Of a DNA stretch of 64,000 nt, positions 10,909-19,430 are shown piece after piece; the stretch's first letter is position 1, and each line of letters begins with the position of its first letter. The notes beneath the pieces were generated by a model. The model searched no databases. It saw only the letters and a list, made by a program, of their open reading frames with translations, and was not told where the DNA came from. Origin of the DNA: a virus; the IMG/VR virus record IMGVR_UViG_3300042398_001385, positions 89,315 through 153,314 of that record; one strand, given 5' to 3'. Both the position numbers and the translations under genes were made by a program.

Positions 10909-11833
10909 AGTTTATCTTCTCTGTTATTTGATCTGCAATAGAGAATTGCAGGGGTGACCATTCTCCAGAAGCTCTCTCGTATTGGTCATATAACCTCTCA
11001 TCTAGTCCTCTCCAATCTGGAATAATAAAAGAAGCGACTTTAGCAAAACTTTCATCAAAAGTTTTTCCTTTTCTTCTTTTTTCTGATAATATTTTTCTAC
11101 ATACTGTGGTTACTCCAACAGTAGGAATGTAAAGATTCATTTCTTCAGATCCATCCTTTGGTACAAACTTAAATGAATAGCTATCTCTGCTATATCTTTT
11201 TAATATTTCATCATCAACAACAAAGCTATCTAAGATGTTGGATCTTAGCTCTATCATATCGGGTATATTGCAATCTTCTTTTTTACAATTTTTAGTTACT
11301 GGTAGAAGTATTTTATTTTCACCCCTAATAAAAGTAAAATCTCTAATTGCCATTATAATATAAAATCTATCCTCATACCATAAATCATAAGATTCTAGAA
11401 TACCTCCATTCCATCTTATCTTCATACATTTAGAAATTATGGTATTTAATTTATCGTCTAGATCTAATCTGTCGTCTTCATCTACTGTTGAGTAGTGTCT
11501 TATTTCTTTTACTCCCGCGGCTCTTATAGCAATCTCAAATCCGTCAGGATATCCAAATCCCTTAGAAGGAAGATTGGAAACTGGAATATTTTTCCATTCT
11601 GATTCCATTCCTAAAGGATTCCTATTCATATTTACTTTCCCTAAATTACTATTTTGTGGTGTAATTGATTGGTTCCCAATAGGTTGCGTATCTTTTGTTG
11701 TATCTGATTCTTTATCTATCCAATTGGGTATTTCATATGATCCTACGTCCGGATCATTGTCATATTGGAATTTAGATTGCGCTTCTCTTTTATTGAGCTC
11801 ATTAAGCAATTCGTCATTTGTATTATCTGCCAT
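10781..11833 (-). CDS. T4 gp26-like baseplate hub protein
   Basis: A 350-residue protein with the hallmarks of the T4 baseplate gp26-like family: the segment NLPSKGFGYPDGFEIAIRA (residues about 88-106), a YSTVDEDDRLDLDDKLN stretch, DLWYEDRFYIIMAIRDFTF, and two cysteine pairs (CKKEDC near 185 and CESC near 320) that can bind zinc. It is expected to act in assembly of the central baseplate hub. The N-terminal about 80 residues are polar and disordered-looking. The last about 20 codons after the second Cys pair overlap another open frame, and the true C-terminus may be made by +1 frameshifting (see findings). Confidence 0.75.
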   Translation of the reverse strand: MADNTNDELLNELNKREAQSKFQYDNDPDVGSYEIPNWIDKESDTTKDTQPIGNQSITPQNSNLGKVNMNRNPLGMESEWKNIPVSNLPSKGFGYPDGFEIAIRAAGVKEIRHYSTVDEDDRLDLDDKLNTIISKCMKIRWNGGILESYDLWYEDRFYIIMAIRDFTFIRGENKILLPVTKNCKKEDCNIPDMIELRSNILDSFVVDDEILKRYSRDSYSFKFVPKDGSEEMNLYIPTVGVTTVCRKILSEKRRKGKTFDESFAKVASFIIPDWRGLDERLYDQYERASGEWSPLQFSIADQITEKINFATKSRINSKCESCDGEVTAEISFPGGYRSLFVISDIFSQLL

Positions 11834-11848
11834 AACTTATCTTATATC

Positions 11849-12070
11849 TTATTCTACTTTTTTTCCGGGTTTTAGTTTCTTATTTGATGACAAAAAGAAA
11901 TAAAATCCAAAGAAAAGAGCCGAAAGGAAGTAAAAAATCGCTACTGTATGCCAGTAGGAATTTGTCCATTTCATTATCGTTGCAAAAAGGATATCGAATC
12001 CGAAGGGATTGAAGAAAGTTGCTAAGACCAAACATACTGATGATATTCTTGTTCTGTTTTTCTGATTCAC
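11849..12070 (-). CDS. Small membrane protein
   Basis: A 73-residue protein with two predicted membrane spans (VCLVLATFFNPFGFDILFA and HTVAIFYFLSALFFGFYFFL) and a basic C-terminal tail (KKLKPGKK), suggesting an inner-membrane hairpin with both ends inside. No ATG is present in this frame and the start would be GTG (12070). An ATG 13 bases upstream opens a different, less convincing frame. It sits between tail-tube and baseplate genes. Function unknown. Confidence 0.5.
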   Translation of the reverse strand: MNQKNRTRISSVCLVLATFFNPFGFDILFATIMKWTNSYWHTVAIFYFLSALFFGFYFFLSSNKKLKPGKKVE

Positions 12071-12124
12071 AATCGTCGTCCATATTATTTTAATATCTAC
12101 ATTTTTGATTTCTATGAAAACAAA

Positions 12125-12152
12125 AAATGGAGACTTTGTAGAGCCTCCATTT
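12125..12152 (-). terminator. Intrinsic terminator after the tail-tube genes
   Basis: An 8-bp stem (AAATGGAG / CTCCATTT) closing a 12-base loop, followed on the minus strand by a T-rich run. It lies directly downstream of the second tail-tube gene and would end the sheath/tube transcript. Confidence 0.75.
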
Positions 12153-12172
12153 ATATATTTGTTTTATTTTTA

Positions 12173-12751
12173 TTAGTTAAAAATGTCCTCGAAATAGTCA
12201 GCTCTAAAAGATAAAGCTATCTTATAAGGTGTTGTACCGTTAGTGTAATCAAGATCTAAAGCTTTTATTTGATCTACTGGGAAGCAATTAATTAGTTTAA
12301 CTCTTCTAAATACATCACCTTGCTTATTAAATACTGATATTAAAATATAAGTTCCTCCTGCATAAGTAGATTTTATACCAGTAGCACCAGTTAAAGGATT
12401 GTAAATAAGATCTGACCACTGTCTAAGTGTTTTAAACACATAGTTACTGTTATTATCATTAAGGTTAGTCTCAAATTCAATTCTTACTTTAACTCCTGTA
12501 TCATCAACTGCACCTGCAGCATATCTTCTTTTAGAGAACTTATATCTTTGTTCTGCTATACCTGGGTTTTTATCAACTGTTAAACCAGCAACAGATAAAA
12601 CGTTTTCCACTAACAAGCTTCTTCCGTTGTTTCCTTGCTCTAATGCAACTCCAGCGGGTGGTTGAATAATAACCTCAAACTGATTAAGGTATACTGGTTC
12701 GTATAATTGTACCGCTGCTTTTGACGATGTAAAATGTGGTAATCCTGCCAT
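12173..12751 (-). CDS. 19: Tail tube protein (gp19-like), copy 2
   Basis: A 192-residue tail tube protein of the T4 gp19 family, which stacks as hexameric rings inside the sheath. It shares MAGLPH(F/Y)TSSKA, LYEPVYLNQFEV, the KFSKRRYAAGA-type segment and LRQWSDLIYNPLTGA with the adjacent upstream copy. Overall identity between the copies looks close to half. An exact TATAAATA box at 12760-12767 precedes the start by 8 bases. It lacks a signal peptide, as expected. Whether both copies enter the tube, or one forms a special ring, cannot be told from sequence. Confidence 0.85.
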   Translation of the reverse strand: MAGLPHFTSSKAAVQLYEPVYLNQFEVIIQPPAGVALEQGNNGRSLLVENVLSVAGLTVDKNPGIAEQRYKFSKRRYAAGAVDDTGVKVRIEFETNLNDNNSNYVFKTLRQWSDLIYNPLTGATGIKSTYAGGTYILISVFNKQGDVFRRVKLINCFPVDQIKALDLDYTNGTTPYKIALSFRADYFEDIFN

Positions 12752-12759
12752 TTTTTAAT

Positions 12760-12767
12760 TATTTATA
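12760..12767 (-). promoter_or_regulatory. T4-late-like box TATAAATA
   Basis: An exact TATAAATA on the minus strand immediately upstream of the second tail-tube gene, overlapping the intergenic gap of 11 bases after copy 1. Confidence 0.45.
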
Positions 12768-13335
12768 TAAATATATCATCGAAATAGTCAACTGCCCATT
12801 GCATAGTCAATTTGTAAATTGATGTTTGTGTATAGTTTAGACCCATTTCAGTGATAGGAGACATAGGGAAACAATCTCTAAGATTAATTTTTCTGAAAAT
12901 ATCACCTTGCTTGTTAAAAACATTTATTAATATATTTCCTGTGTAATCCTTTTTAAGACCCATTGCACCCGTTAAAGGATTATAAATAAGATCAGACCAT
13001 TGACGAAGAACTTTAAATACGTACATAGAATTGCTGTCATTAAGGTTAACCTCAAATTCTATATCAACATCTAAACCAGTTCTTTGAGGAGCTGCACCAG
13101 CGTAATATCTTTTAGCAAATTTATATTGCTGTGTGATTTCCGATGGTGTCTGATCTACCTGTAATCCAGAAACTCTAGTTACTTGCTCAAGCAATATATT
13201 AGAACTCTGAGGGTTTCCCTGTGGAGTAGATATACCTGTTGGCGGAGTAATCTGTACTTCGAATTGGTTAAGAAAAACCGGTTCGTATTTATTAACTGAC
13301 GCCTTGGAGCTTGTATAATGTGGTAATCCTGCCAT
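12763..13335 (-). CDS. 19: Tail tube protein (gp19-like), copy 1
   Basis: A 190-residue tail tube protein of the T4 gp19 family, first of a tandem pair. It carries MAGLPHYTSSKAS, YEPVFLNQFEV, RYYAGAAPQRTGLDVDIEFEV and LRQWSDLIYNPLTGAMGL. It lies directly after the sheath gene, the same order as T4 genes 18 and 19. ATATATAAAATA precedes the ATG at 13335. The second copy follows after 11 bases, so both are probably on the same late transcript. Confidence 0.87.
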   Translation of the reverse strand: MAGLPHYTSSKASVNKYEPVFLNQFEVQITPPTGISTPQGNPQSSNILLEQVTRVSGLQVDQTPSEITQQYKFAKRYYAGAAPQRTGLDVDIEFEVNLNDSNSMYVFKVLRQWSDLIYNPLTGAMGLKKDYTGNILINVFNKQGDIFRKINLRDCFPMSPITEMGLNYTQTSIYKLTMQWAVDYFDDIFI

Positions 13336-13379
13336 ATTTTTATTTTATATATTTATCTTAGATAATTCTATACAAATTA

Positions 13380-16300
13380 TTAACTAAATTGGATGAATCC
13401 TCCAGAAGCTATACCTCCTGTTCTAGTAACCGTCATTCTATTAATGAATTTATGAATACCTCTTGCTGGTTCGATTATAACATCGATGATTCCGATGTTC
13501 TGATCTATAATAGCAGGTGTATTATTAGAAGAATCCATAATAGTTAAGAAGTTATAAATACCACCTACTGATCTTACTCCTGATAAGTAGTTATCAACTA
13601 GAGTTTTAATCTCAAGTCTTACGTTATCTTCGTTGAAATCAAATACGTAGTTTGATAGTATATCCTCTACTGCACTTTCTACAGTAATTAATAAGTCTCT
13701 TACGTGTAGGTTATTAAATGCAGAGTTTGTTCTTTGGTAGCTTGTTTGGTTACCATATATTACTATACCAACACCTCTTTTACGAATGATAGGGTTAATT
13801 CCGAAAGGCTCTAAGAATTCTCTATCTTGAATATCAAAATCATATTCAAGACCAACTAGATTACCAGCTGATATAATACCTCTCTTAAGACCTGCCACGA
13901 TAGAATAAGGTTCTCCAGTAATGAACTTACGTATAAAGTTGTTAGAAACGTAAGGAGATGGCGGAACGTTTAGATTCTTATTGTTTTCTCTGATTGTTAA
14001 GAAAGGAGCAAAGAATCCTGAGAATTTAGCACCTAGATCTTCATCAGGTAAAGAGAAAGTAAATGAAGGATTTAAACTTAAATTACCTCCATCTGCAATA
14101 TATCTAGCTTGTAAAAGTGGAGCTGGATCTGTTGCAGTAGGTGCAGAAGTAAATCTAGGATCAATAGATTCAGAGAACTTCTTCATTGAAGGTAAGTTAC
14201 AAATTGCTAAACATTTTTGTCTGTTTTTAGCAAGTTTAGTAAGTTGGTATTTACAGTTTGGCTGTATACCTCCGTCAAATGTATCTACGATGTATCTGAA
14301 TGTTATTACGTCAGTATCAGCTAATGTTCTAGCAAGATTTGTATTGTATAAAACATCTAGAATCTCATTCATTCTTGTATCTGTTCCGTTAGGCATAGAA
14401 GCAGCTTTAATATCAGAACCAGGAAGATAAGTAAAGTTGAACGTTTTAACAAATTCTTGGATATTCTTAAACTTCCAAACTCTTGTTGTAGTACCAGGAT
14501 AAAGTTTAATAGGTCTTTCAGTTTTAACCTGTACTGTGTAAAGTCCAGGAGAAGACGCAGAAGCTACTGTTTTAACCTCCAATACTCTTGTTAATCTTGA
14601 TTGTAGATTTTCAGTCAAAGGATTATCATATATCTGAACATCCGTTGATACTAATAGATCTCCAACTTTTATTTTAGAAGCTGTTGCTTCAGCAGTACTT
14701 AATTCTATAATATTAGGTTGTAACTGTGTTATGATGTCTACGAAATCACTAATATTACCAGCAGTTGAAACTATGTTAAAGCTTTCTCCTGATGCTTGGT
14801 TAGCTCCTATAGGTAAAGAACTAATATAAGTAGAATCCCAAGTAGCAATAGATTCAGGGGTTGATAATGTATCATCAGCATAAGCTCGGCAAACTAGGAT
14901 ATTGTATCCGTCTCTATCTACATTTACTTCGAATTTTAAATATTGTAATAAAGTACCTGTATCATCTTTCCAGTCAATGTCGCCATCGCCTATATTCCCT
15001 TTAACCCAGTCTCTATACATAGCAGAGTTCTCGTAAGCTAAATAGCTATCCAATCCTACTGGAATATCTGGTGAGAAGTATACGTCATCATTATCAAAGT
15101 AATCAGGATTACCTATTTGGTAAGCTGAAACTGAGCTCTTATTTGTTATATCATAAGGTTCAACATATGTTGTAGATGCAGTAGAACCAATTAGTGGGTG
15201 GTTAAGCCTCAATCTCAACTGTTGCTTAAGTCCAACAGGTAAAGTGTTATTTGTTATAAATTTATTCTCTACTACTCTTAATTTAACAAGATCACCCTCA
15301 TAGAATCCTAAATATCCAGGAGTTGGAAGATTGGAAGTAACTTTACCAACTACCCATTTTACTGCTGGTGCATTGCTAGAAGTATCTAGGAAACTTTCTA
15401 GTGTTGTTATTTGATCGTCATGTAATGTTGGAGACGTAAATAATGTATCTAGATAAATTGCTCCACCATCTCTAGCAGTAGGATTATAAGTATCCCATAA
15501 TGTTGTAGGGATACCTGCATCACCAGTTGTATTGTATAAAATATCCTCTACAAGAGTACCAGTTTCAGGAAGAATATCCATACCAGGACCAGGAGAAACA
15601 GCATCCTGTAACTCAGTTCCTCCAGTAGAACCTGCTAAATTCTTATAGTAAGTATAATCAGCAAATAAATTTTGACTATAAGATAAGAAATTAAGGTTCT
15701 TAGGAATAGCTGTGATATCTGCATCAGGACCTATTTCGTCTACTATATGGTGACCAACTAAGTCAAAAACTGATGAGTTATCTAATAGATCGTCTAAAGC
15801 TTCCTCATTAACAGCACAGAATATACCAGTTGTAGCTGTTTGATTATTAATTAGCGTCTGGATGTATCTTAATGTACCGTTTTGGTCTGTAAAGTTAGGT
15901 ATAATTGTACCAGTAGTGGTTAGAACTATATTAACTCCATTAAGGGATAAGAAATTATCTATTTGAGATTTAATAAACCCTTTAGATGTAAAATATTGAC
16001 TGTAAACTGGGTCGTTAGCTAAAGCTTGATAATCCGTCCAGTTTCCACTTACAACTATAACATCTACAAACCAATCTGAAAGATAATCATACTGATTCAT
16101 GTAAGATGGAACGTTATCCGATCCAAAATATTCTCTAGCTGTAATATCAAATCCTTTTAAAGGGAATTTAGAATCTAGAGATTTTCTTACTATGATACTT
16201 ACGGGGTTTTGCCCAAGATTAACTAAGCTAAATAATTTTCTAGAATCTGGTTGAGATCCAGAATTATCCTCAGTTGCTAAGAAATATGTCGTATCTGGGA

Positions 16301-16778
16301 ACCAAAATTTCTCCTTATTGTAGTATGAAGATAATAATTTATCCTGTTTTGTTAGTGGATCTGAGTACCCTCCTGTCGCATTAGCTCCGTTTTGCTCCTC
16401 AGTGTCCATAGAGAAAGCTCTATATCTAGCTACATCAGCTCCTGCAGAATATTCAGGATCTCCATTTTCATCAACAGAATTATTTAATAATCTTAGATTT
16501 AGTGCAAAGATAGGTCCGCTCTGAAGACATACTAAAGAAGATCTGTGGAAAAATGATCCTTTTTTCTCTAAAGCCTTATCTATACCGCCAAATACAGATT
16601 GGAATGTCGTGATATCTGGACAATAAACCGGGGTATTGAAGTTACCAATATTAGAATAACCAACTACCAATCTAATCGTAGAAGGATTTATAATAATGTT
16701 TTCACTAGCATCAAATTCTAAAGTATAAACCCCAGATGCTTTAAATTGGGATAAATCAAGTTTGACTTGTCTTGCCAT
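13380..16778 (-). CDS. 18: Tail sheath protein (gp18-like), unusually large
   Basis: A 1132-residue contractile tail sheath protein, compared with 659 residues in T4 gp18. The conserved C-terminal third is clear: NRQKCLAICNLPSM, IVAGLKRGIISAGNLVGLEYD, REFLEPFGINPIIRKRGVGI, and the final IGIIDVIIEPARGIHKFINR. The N-terminal region has the sheath strand YTLEFDASENIIINPSTIRL near residue 20. The extra about 450 residues are in the middle (about 350-800) and probably form additional surface domains, as in other large sheaths. It lies between the terminase and tube genes. TATAAAATA precedes the ATG at 16778. Confidence 0.9.
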   Translation of the reverse strand: MARQVKLDLSQFKASGVYTLEFDASENIIINPSTIRLVVGYSNIGNFNTPVYCPDITTFQSVFGGIDKALEKKGSFFHRSSLVCLQSGPIFALNLRLLNNSVDENGDPEYSAGADVARYRAFSMDTEEQNGANATGGYSDPLTKQDKLLSSYYNKEKFWFPDTTYFLATEDNSGSQPDSRKLFSLVNLGQNPVSIIVRKSLDSKFPLKGFDITAREYFGSDNVPSYMNQYDYLSDWFVDVIVVSGNWTDYQALANDPVYSQYFTSKGFIKSQIDNFLSLNGVNIVLTTTGTIIPNFTDQNGTLRYIQTLINNQTATTGIFCAVNEEALDDLLDNSSVFDLVGHHIVDEIGPDADITAIPKNLNFLSYSQNLFADYTYYKNLAGSTGGTELQDAVSPGPGMDILPETGTLVEDILYNTTGDAGIPTTLWDTYNPTARDGGAIYLDTLFTSPTLHDDQITTLESFLDTSSNAPAVKWVVGKVTSNLPTPGYLGFYEGDLVKLRVVENKFITNNTLPVGLKQQLRLRLNHPLIGSTASTTYVEPYDITNKSSVSAYQIGNPDYFDNDDVYFSPDIPVGLDSYLAYENSAMYRDWVKGNIGDGDIDWKDDTGTLLQYLKFEVNVDRDGYNILVCRAYADDTLSTPESIATWDSTYISSLPIGANQASGESFNIVSTAGNISDFVDIITQLQPNIIELSTAEATASKIKVGDLLVSTDVQIYDNPLTENLQSRLTRVLEVKTVASASSPGLYTVQVKTERPIKLYPGTTTRVWKFKNIQEFVKTFNFTYLPGSDIKAASMPNGTDTRMNEILDVLYNTNLARTLADTDVITFRYIVDTFDGGIQPNCKYQLTKLAKNRQKCLAICNLPSMKKFSESIDPRFTSAPTATDPAPLLQARYIADGGNLSLNPSFTFSLPDEDLGAKFSGFFAPFLTIRENNKNLNVPPSPYVSNNFIRKFITGEPYSIVAGLKRGIISAGNLVGLEYDFDIQDREFLEPFGINPIIRKRGVGIVIYGNQTSYQRTNSAFNNLHVRDLLITVESAVEDILSNYVFDFNEDNVRLEIKTLVDNYLSGVRSVGGIYNFLTIMDSSNNTPAIIDQNIGIIDVIIEPARGIHKFINRMTVTRTGGIASGGFIQFS

Positions 16779-16847
16779 TTTTAAATTTTATTTTATATTC
16801 TAAGAAGTTCTGTATACTTCTTTTTCTATGTATATATCATTCTTCCT

Positions 16848-18653
16848 TCAAGAATCAAGGAGACCGTTTAAGAAAGTATAATTTGAAATGTCGCTATTTT
16901 TGTTTTGAGCGGATTCATTAGCTTCTGATAGCCTTTCTTCTATCATTTTTTTGAATTTTTCTGGGATAATATCGTAAATATCCATCACAGTCTCTTGAAA
17001 ATCGCCATTATCGAATACACAATTTATGTTTACGAGGGTCATAGCTTCGTCATCTTTACCTATTTGACTGGAGAAACTACCATTAGGATTTATACCAAAA
17101 TTTGCCAATTCGTGTATACCGTTTTTATTAGAAGGGATTATTTTATATGATCTTGTGTTTATTTTTAGATCGTAGCAAAATTTTTCTTTGTTTTTTACTG
17201 TGAGTTTAACTCCAGGCTTTAATTTGGTGCTTGCTTCAGAGTGTTTAGTATAAACAAACATTTCATCAAAGAAATCTTCTGAATCTAGTAGCTTGTCCAT
17301 TAACATTTCACCCTTATGATCTAATTCTAATACTACTCTTGTATTATCTACTCCTAGTATATCTAATATTAAAATCTCGAGAAAAACTTTAAACTCTTCT
17401 ATCTCTATAATATTAGATCTAAATATTCCAACCTGAAGCAAGCAGAAAAAATCACTTTCGTCCTCAAAAAATCTCTTACTTTTTATCACACTGCTAGGCA
17501 TGGGTGCTACTTTGAAAATATTAGCTACAGAATAGTCTCCGCCACCACCACTAGCTGTATCTATAGAAATATAAAATTTTTGACCATCCTTTTCAAATAT
17601 TGAAGCTGGATCGAATTTTGGGTGCCATAAAAGATTAGAATAATCTATGGTACTTCTTTCAAATGATGATAGTTCGTGGTATCTAAATTGCTCCTCTGAT
17701 GTTTTTAATCTTTTTAACGTATTAGAATCCAATAGCAATCTAGATGAAGAAAGGAATTGACACCCATACTCCTGGTTAAAATCCTCTTCAGACCCTAAAG
17801 CAGCTATTTCTTTTCTTTTCCATTCTTCGTCTCTTCCAGGGACCTGCCACCATTCAACCCTTATTGGATTAAATTCATTTTCACCTTCAACCGCTCCTTT
17901 ATAAATTTCAAAAAATTTATTCATACCGTTAGGAGTAGAAGTTATAATAACCCTTGCAATTTGTGATGATGATATGGTAGGATAAACCGATTTAAAGAAT
18001 TGGTTTATGAAGTTAGGGTTAATGTGAGCAAACTCATCCATGTATAACATATGGATTGTATAACCGATAGAAGATGTTTTAGTTGTTGTTTTAGCCATTA
18101 TACGACATCCATTATCAAACTTCATAGTCATTACGTTATAAACAACTAAACCTGGCTTTAGGAAGAAAGGTAATCCTTTCATAATTACCTTGATCTTATC
18201 CATTAACTCTGCTGCGGTATCTCCAATATTCGCCATAATCATGGCATTTTTTTCAAAATTAAATAGAAGATACCATAATAAAAATATAGATGATGTAATG
18301 GTTTTACCAGATTGTCTAGGAGATACGAAGACGTTTTTTCTGTGGTGTTGGTATTGATTTAATATTTGTATCTGATAATCTCTCAGTAATATCTGTCTAA
18401 TGCCCTCGTCGGTCATTACGTGACAATATTTATTAGCAAAATAAACTACATCCTCCGCACATTTTTTAATCTCCTCTAACTCGAATTCAGTATATTCAAA
18501 AAGAATATTTCCTTTTCTTAACTCTGGATCGTTCTCATGGAAGGGATTATCCACATCCTTGTAGTCTACTCCATTTTCCTCTGCATCGTATACTAGTTTA
18601 TCAACTTTTGCAGTAGACCAAAAATTACTGGATTTTTCTTCCTTCATAAGCAT
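16848..18653 (-). CDS. 17: Terminase large subunit (gp17-like)
   Basis: A 601-residue packaging motor and headful nuclease. The ATPase domain has Walker A SPRQSGKT (residues 111-118), Walker B LYMDE (203-207) and a coupling motif ITSTPNG (about 237-243). The C-terminal RNase H-like nuclease begins at YISIDTASGGGG (Asp about 365), has VVLELDHKGE (about 440) as the second acidic site and ends with a further acidic cluster. Size is close to T4 gp17 (610). The downstream neighbour is the sheath gene, and the upstream neighbour sits in the small-terminase position, 3 bases away. ATG at 18653 is used, and a second ATG two codons later is possible. Confidence 0.95.
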   Translation of the reverse strand: MLMKEEKSSNFWSTAKVDKLVYDAEENGVDYKDVDNPFHENDPELRKGNILFEYTEFELEEIKKCAEDVVYFANKYCHVMTDEGIRQILLRDYQIQILNQYQHHRKNVFVSPRQSGKTITSSIFLLWYLLFNFEKNAMIMANIGDTAAELMDKIKVIMKGLPFFLKPGLVVYNVMTMKFDNGCRIMAKTTTKTSSIGYTIHMLYMDEFAHINPNFINQFFKSVYPTISSSQIARVIITSTPNGMNKFFEIYKGAVEGENEFNPIRVEWWQVPGRDEEWKRKEIAALGSEEDFNQEYGCQFLSSSRLLLDSNTLKRLKTSEEQFRYHELSSFERSTIDYSNLLWHPKFDPASIFEKDGQKFYISIDTASGGGGDYSVANIFKVAPMPSSVIKSKRFFEDESDFFCLLQVGIFRSNIIEIEEFKVFLEILILDILGVDNTRVVLELDHKGEMLMDKLLDSEDFFDEMFVYTKHSEASTKLKPGVKLTVKNKEKFCYDLKINTRSYKIIPSNKNGIHELANFGINPNGSFSSQIGKDDEAMTLVNINCVFDNGDFQETVMDIYDIIPEKFKKMIEERLSEANESAQNKNSDISNYTFLNGLLDS

Positions 18654-18656
18654 ATA

Positions 18657-19427
18657 TTAAAATATATCGTCGTCTAGTTCAAAATCTATTTCGTCGTCAC
18701 CTCCTAAAAGATCTGTTGTTCCTCCGAATTTTGTCCTAGGATTTATAAGGCTATCGTCAGGTGGATCATTGTTTACTATTTCTGCATCTTTTACTATACT
18801 ACCGTTTTTCATAACATTCTGAAGATTTTCCATAAGACTTCTAGTTCCTCTTGCTTTCAATAAATCTTCATTTTCTTTAGATTGTATAATATTTCCGTTT
18901 TCGTCAAATTGTATATCTCCGCCTTTATTAACCTCCTCTGATTCTATTTTTAATTGTTTATAGTTTTTCTCCATTTGTGTCATATATGAAGAAAAGTTTT
19001 TAGGCATCTGCATTATTTGATTTTGTAGCTGTGCTAAAACCTCGAATAATCTTGGCTCTACTCTTCCTGAATCAATTTCTTCTATAAGCTTAGCTATAGC
19101 ATGCTGTGCAGTTCTTATTTGAAATGCCATAGTAGATATACTCATGGCATCTATTTTTTGTTTGTGCTTTATGTATGAATCTTCAGAAAGATTATCCATA
19201 TCATTATAAAATTTTGAAAGAGAATCTAATATAGCTCTTGCTTCTATTTCAACCTCAGTTTTTACCCCATCTATATTAAGCTCTCTGTGTTGCTTAATTG
19301 GTGGTATATCTGGTGTACTTAATCCGGATAGCATTTCATCTGCTAAAATTATACTATCAAGCCTATCTTTAAGATTAAGCTCTTGTTCTTTAGAAAGATT
19401 CTGCGTTTTTGGTTTTCTTCTTGGCAT
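18657..19427 (-). CDS. Candidate small terminase subunit (gp16 position)
   Basis: A 256-residue, predominantly helical protein with a basic N-terminus (MPRRKPKTQNLSKEQE), a helical core with coiled-coil character (about 60-170) and a flexible acidic C-terminus (DDEIDFELDDDIF). It lies immediately before the large terminase, where T4 has gene 16, the oligomeric DNA-recognition subunit. Helical oligomerisation core and acidic tail fit that family, but sequence similarity is not obvious, so this is a call from position and composition. Confidence 0.5.
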   Translation of the reverse strand: MPRRKPKTQNLSKEQELNLKDRLDSIILADEMLSGLSTPDIPPIKQHRELNIDGVKTEVEIEARAILDSLSKFYNDMDNLSEDSYIKHKQKIDAMSISTMAFQIRTAQHAIAKLIEEIDSGRVEPRLFEVLAQLQNQIMQMPKNFSSYMTQMEKNYKQLKIESEEVNKGGDIQFDENGNIIQSKENEDLLKARGTRSLMENLQNVMKNGSIVKDAEIVNNDPPDDSLINPRTKFGGTTDLLGGDDEIDFELDDDIF

Positions 19428-19430
19428 AAA

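Noticed and set aside
11880-12083. Alternative ATG-started frame overlapping the small membrane protein
   Set aside because: It has a proper ATG but no coherent hydrophobic pattern, whereas the overlapping frame has two clean membrane spans. Not certain.
13981-14430. Plus-strand open frame opposite the sheath gene (and similar antisense frames at 4618-5106, 28619-28840, 53256-53543)
   Set aside because: Long antisense frames are expected opposite AT-rich genes with strong codon bias. None has a plausible domain or start context, and all lie wholly inside well-supported genes.
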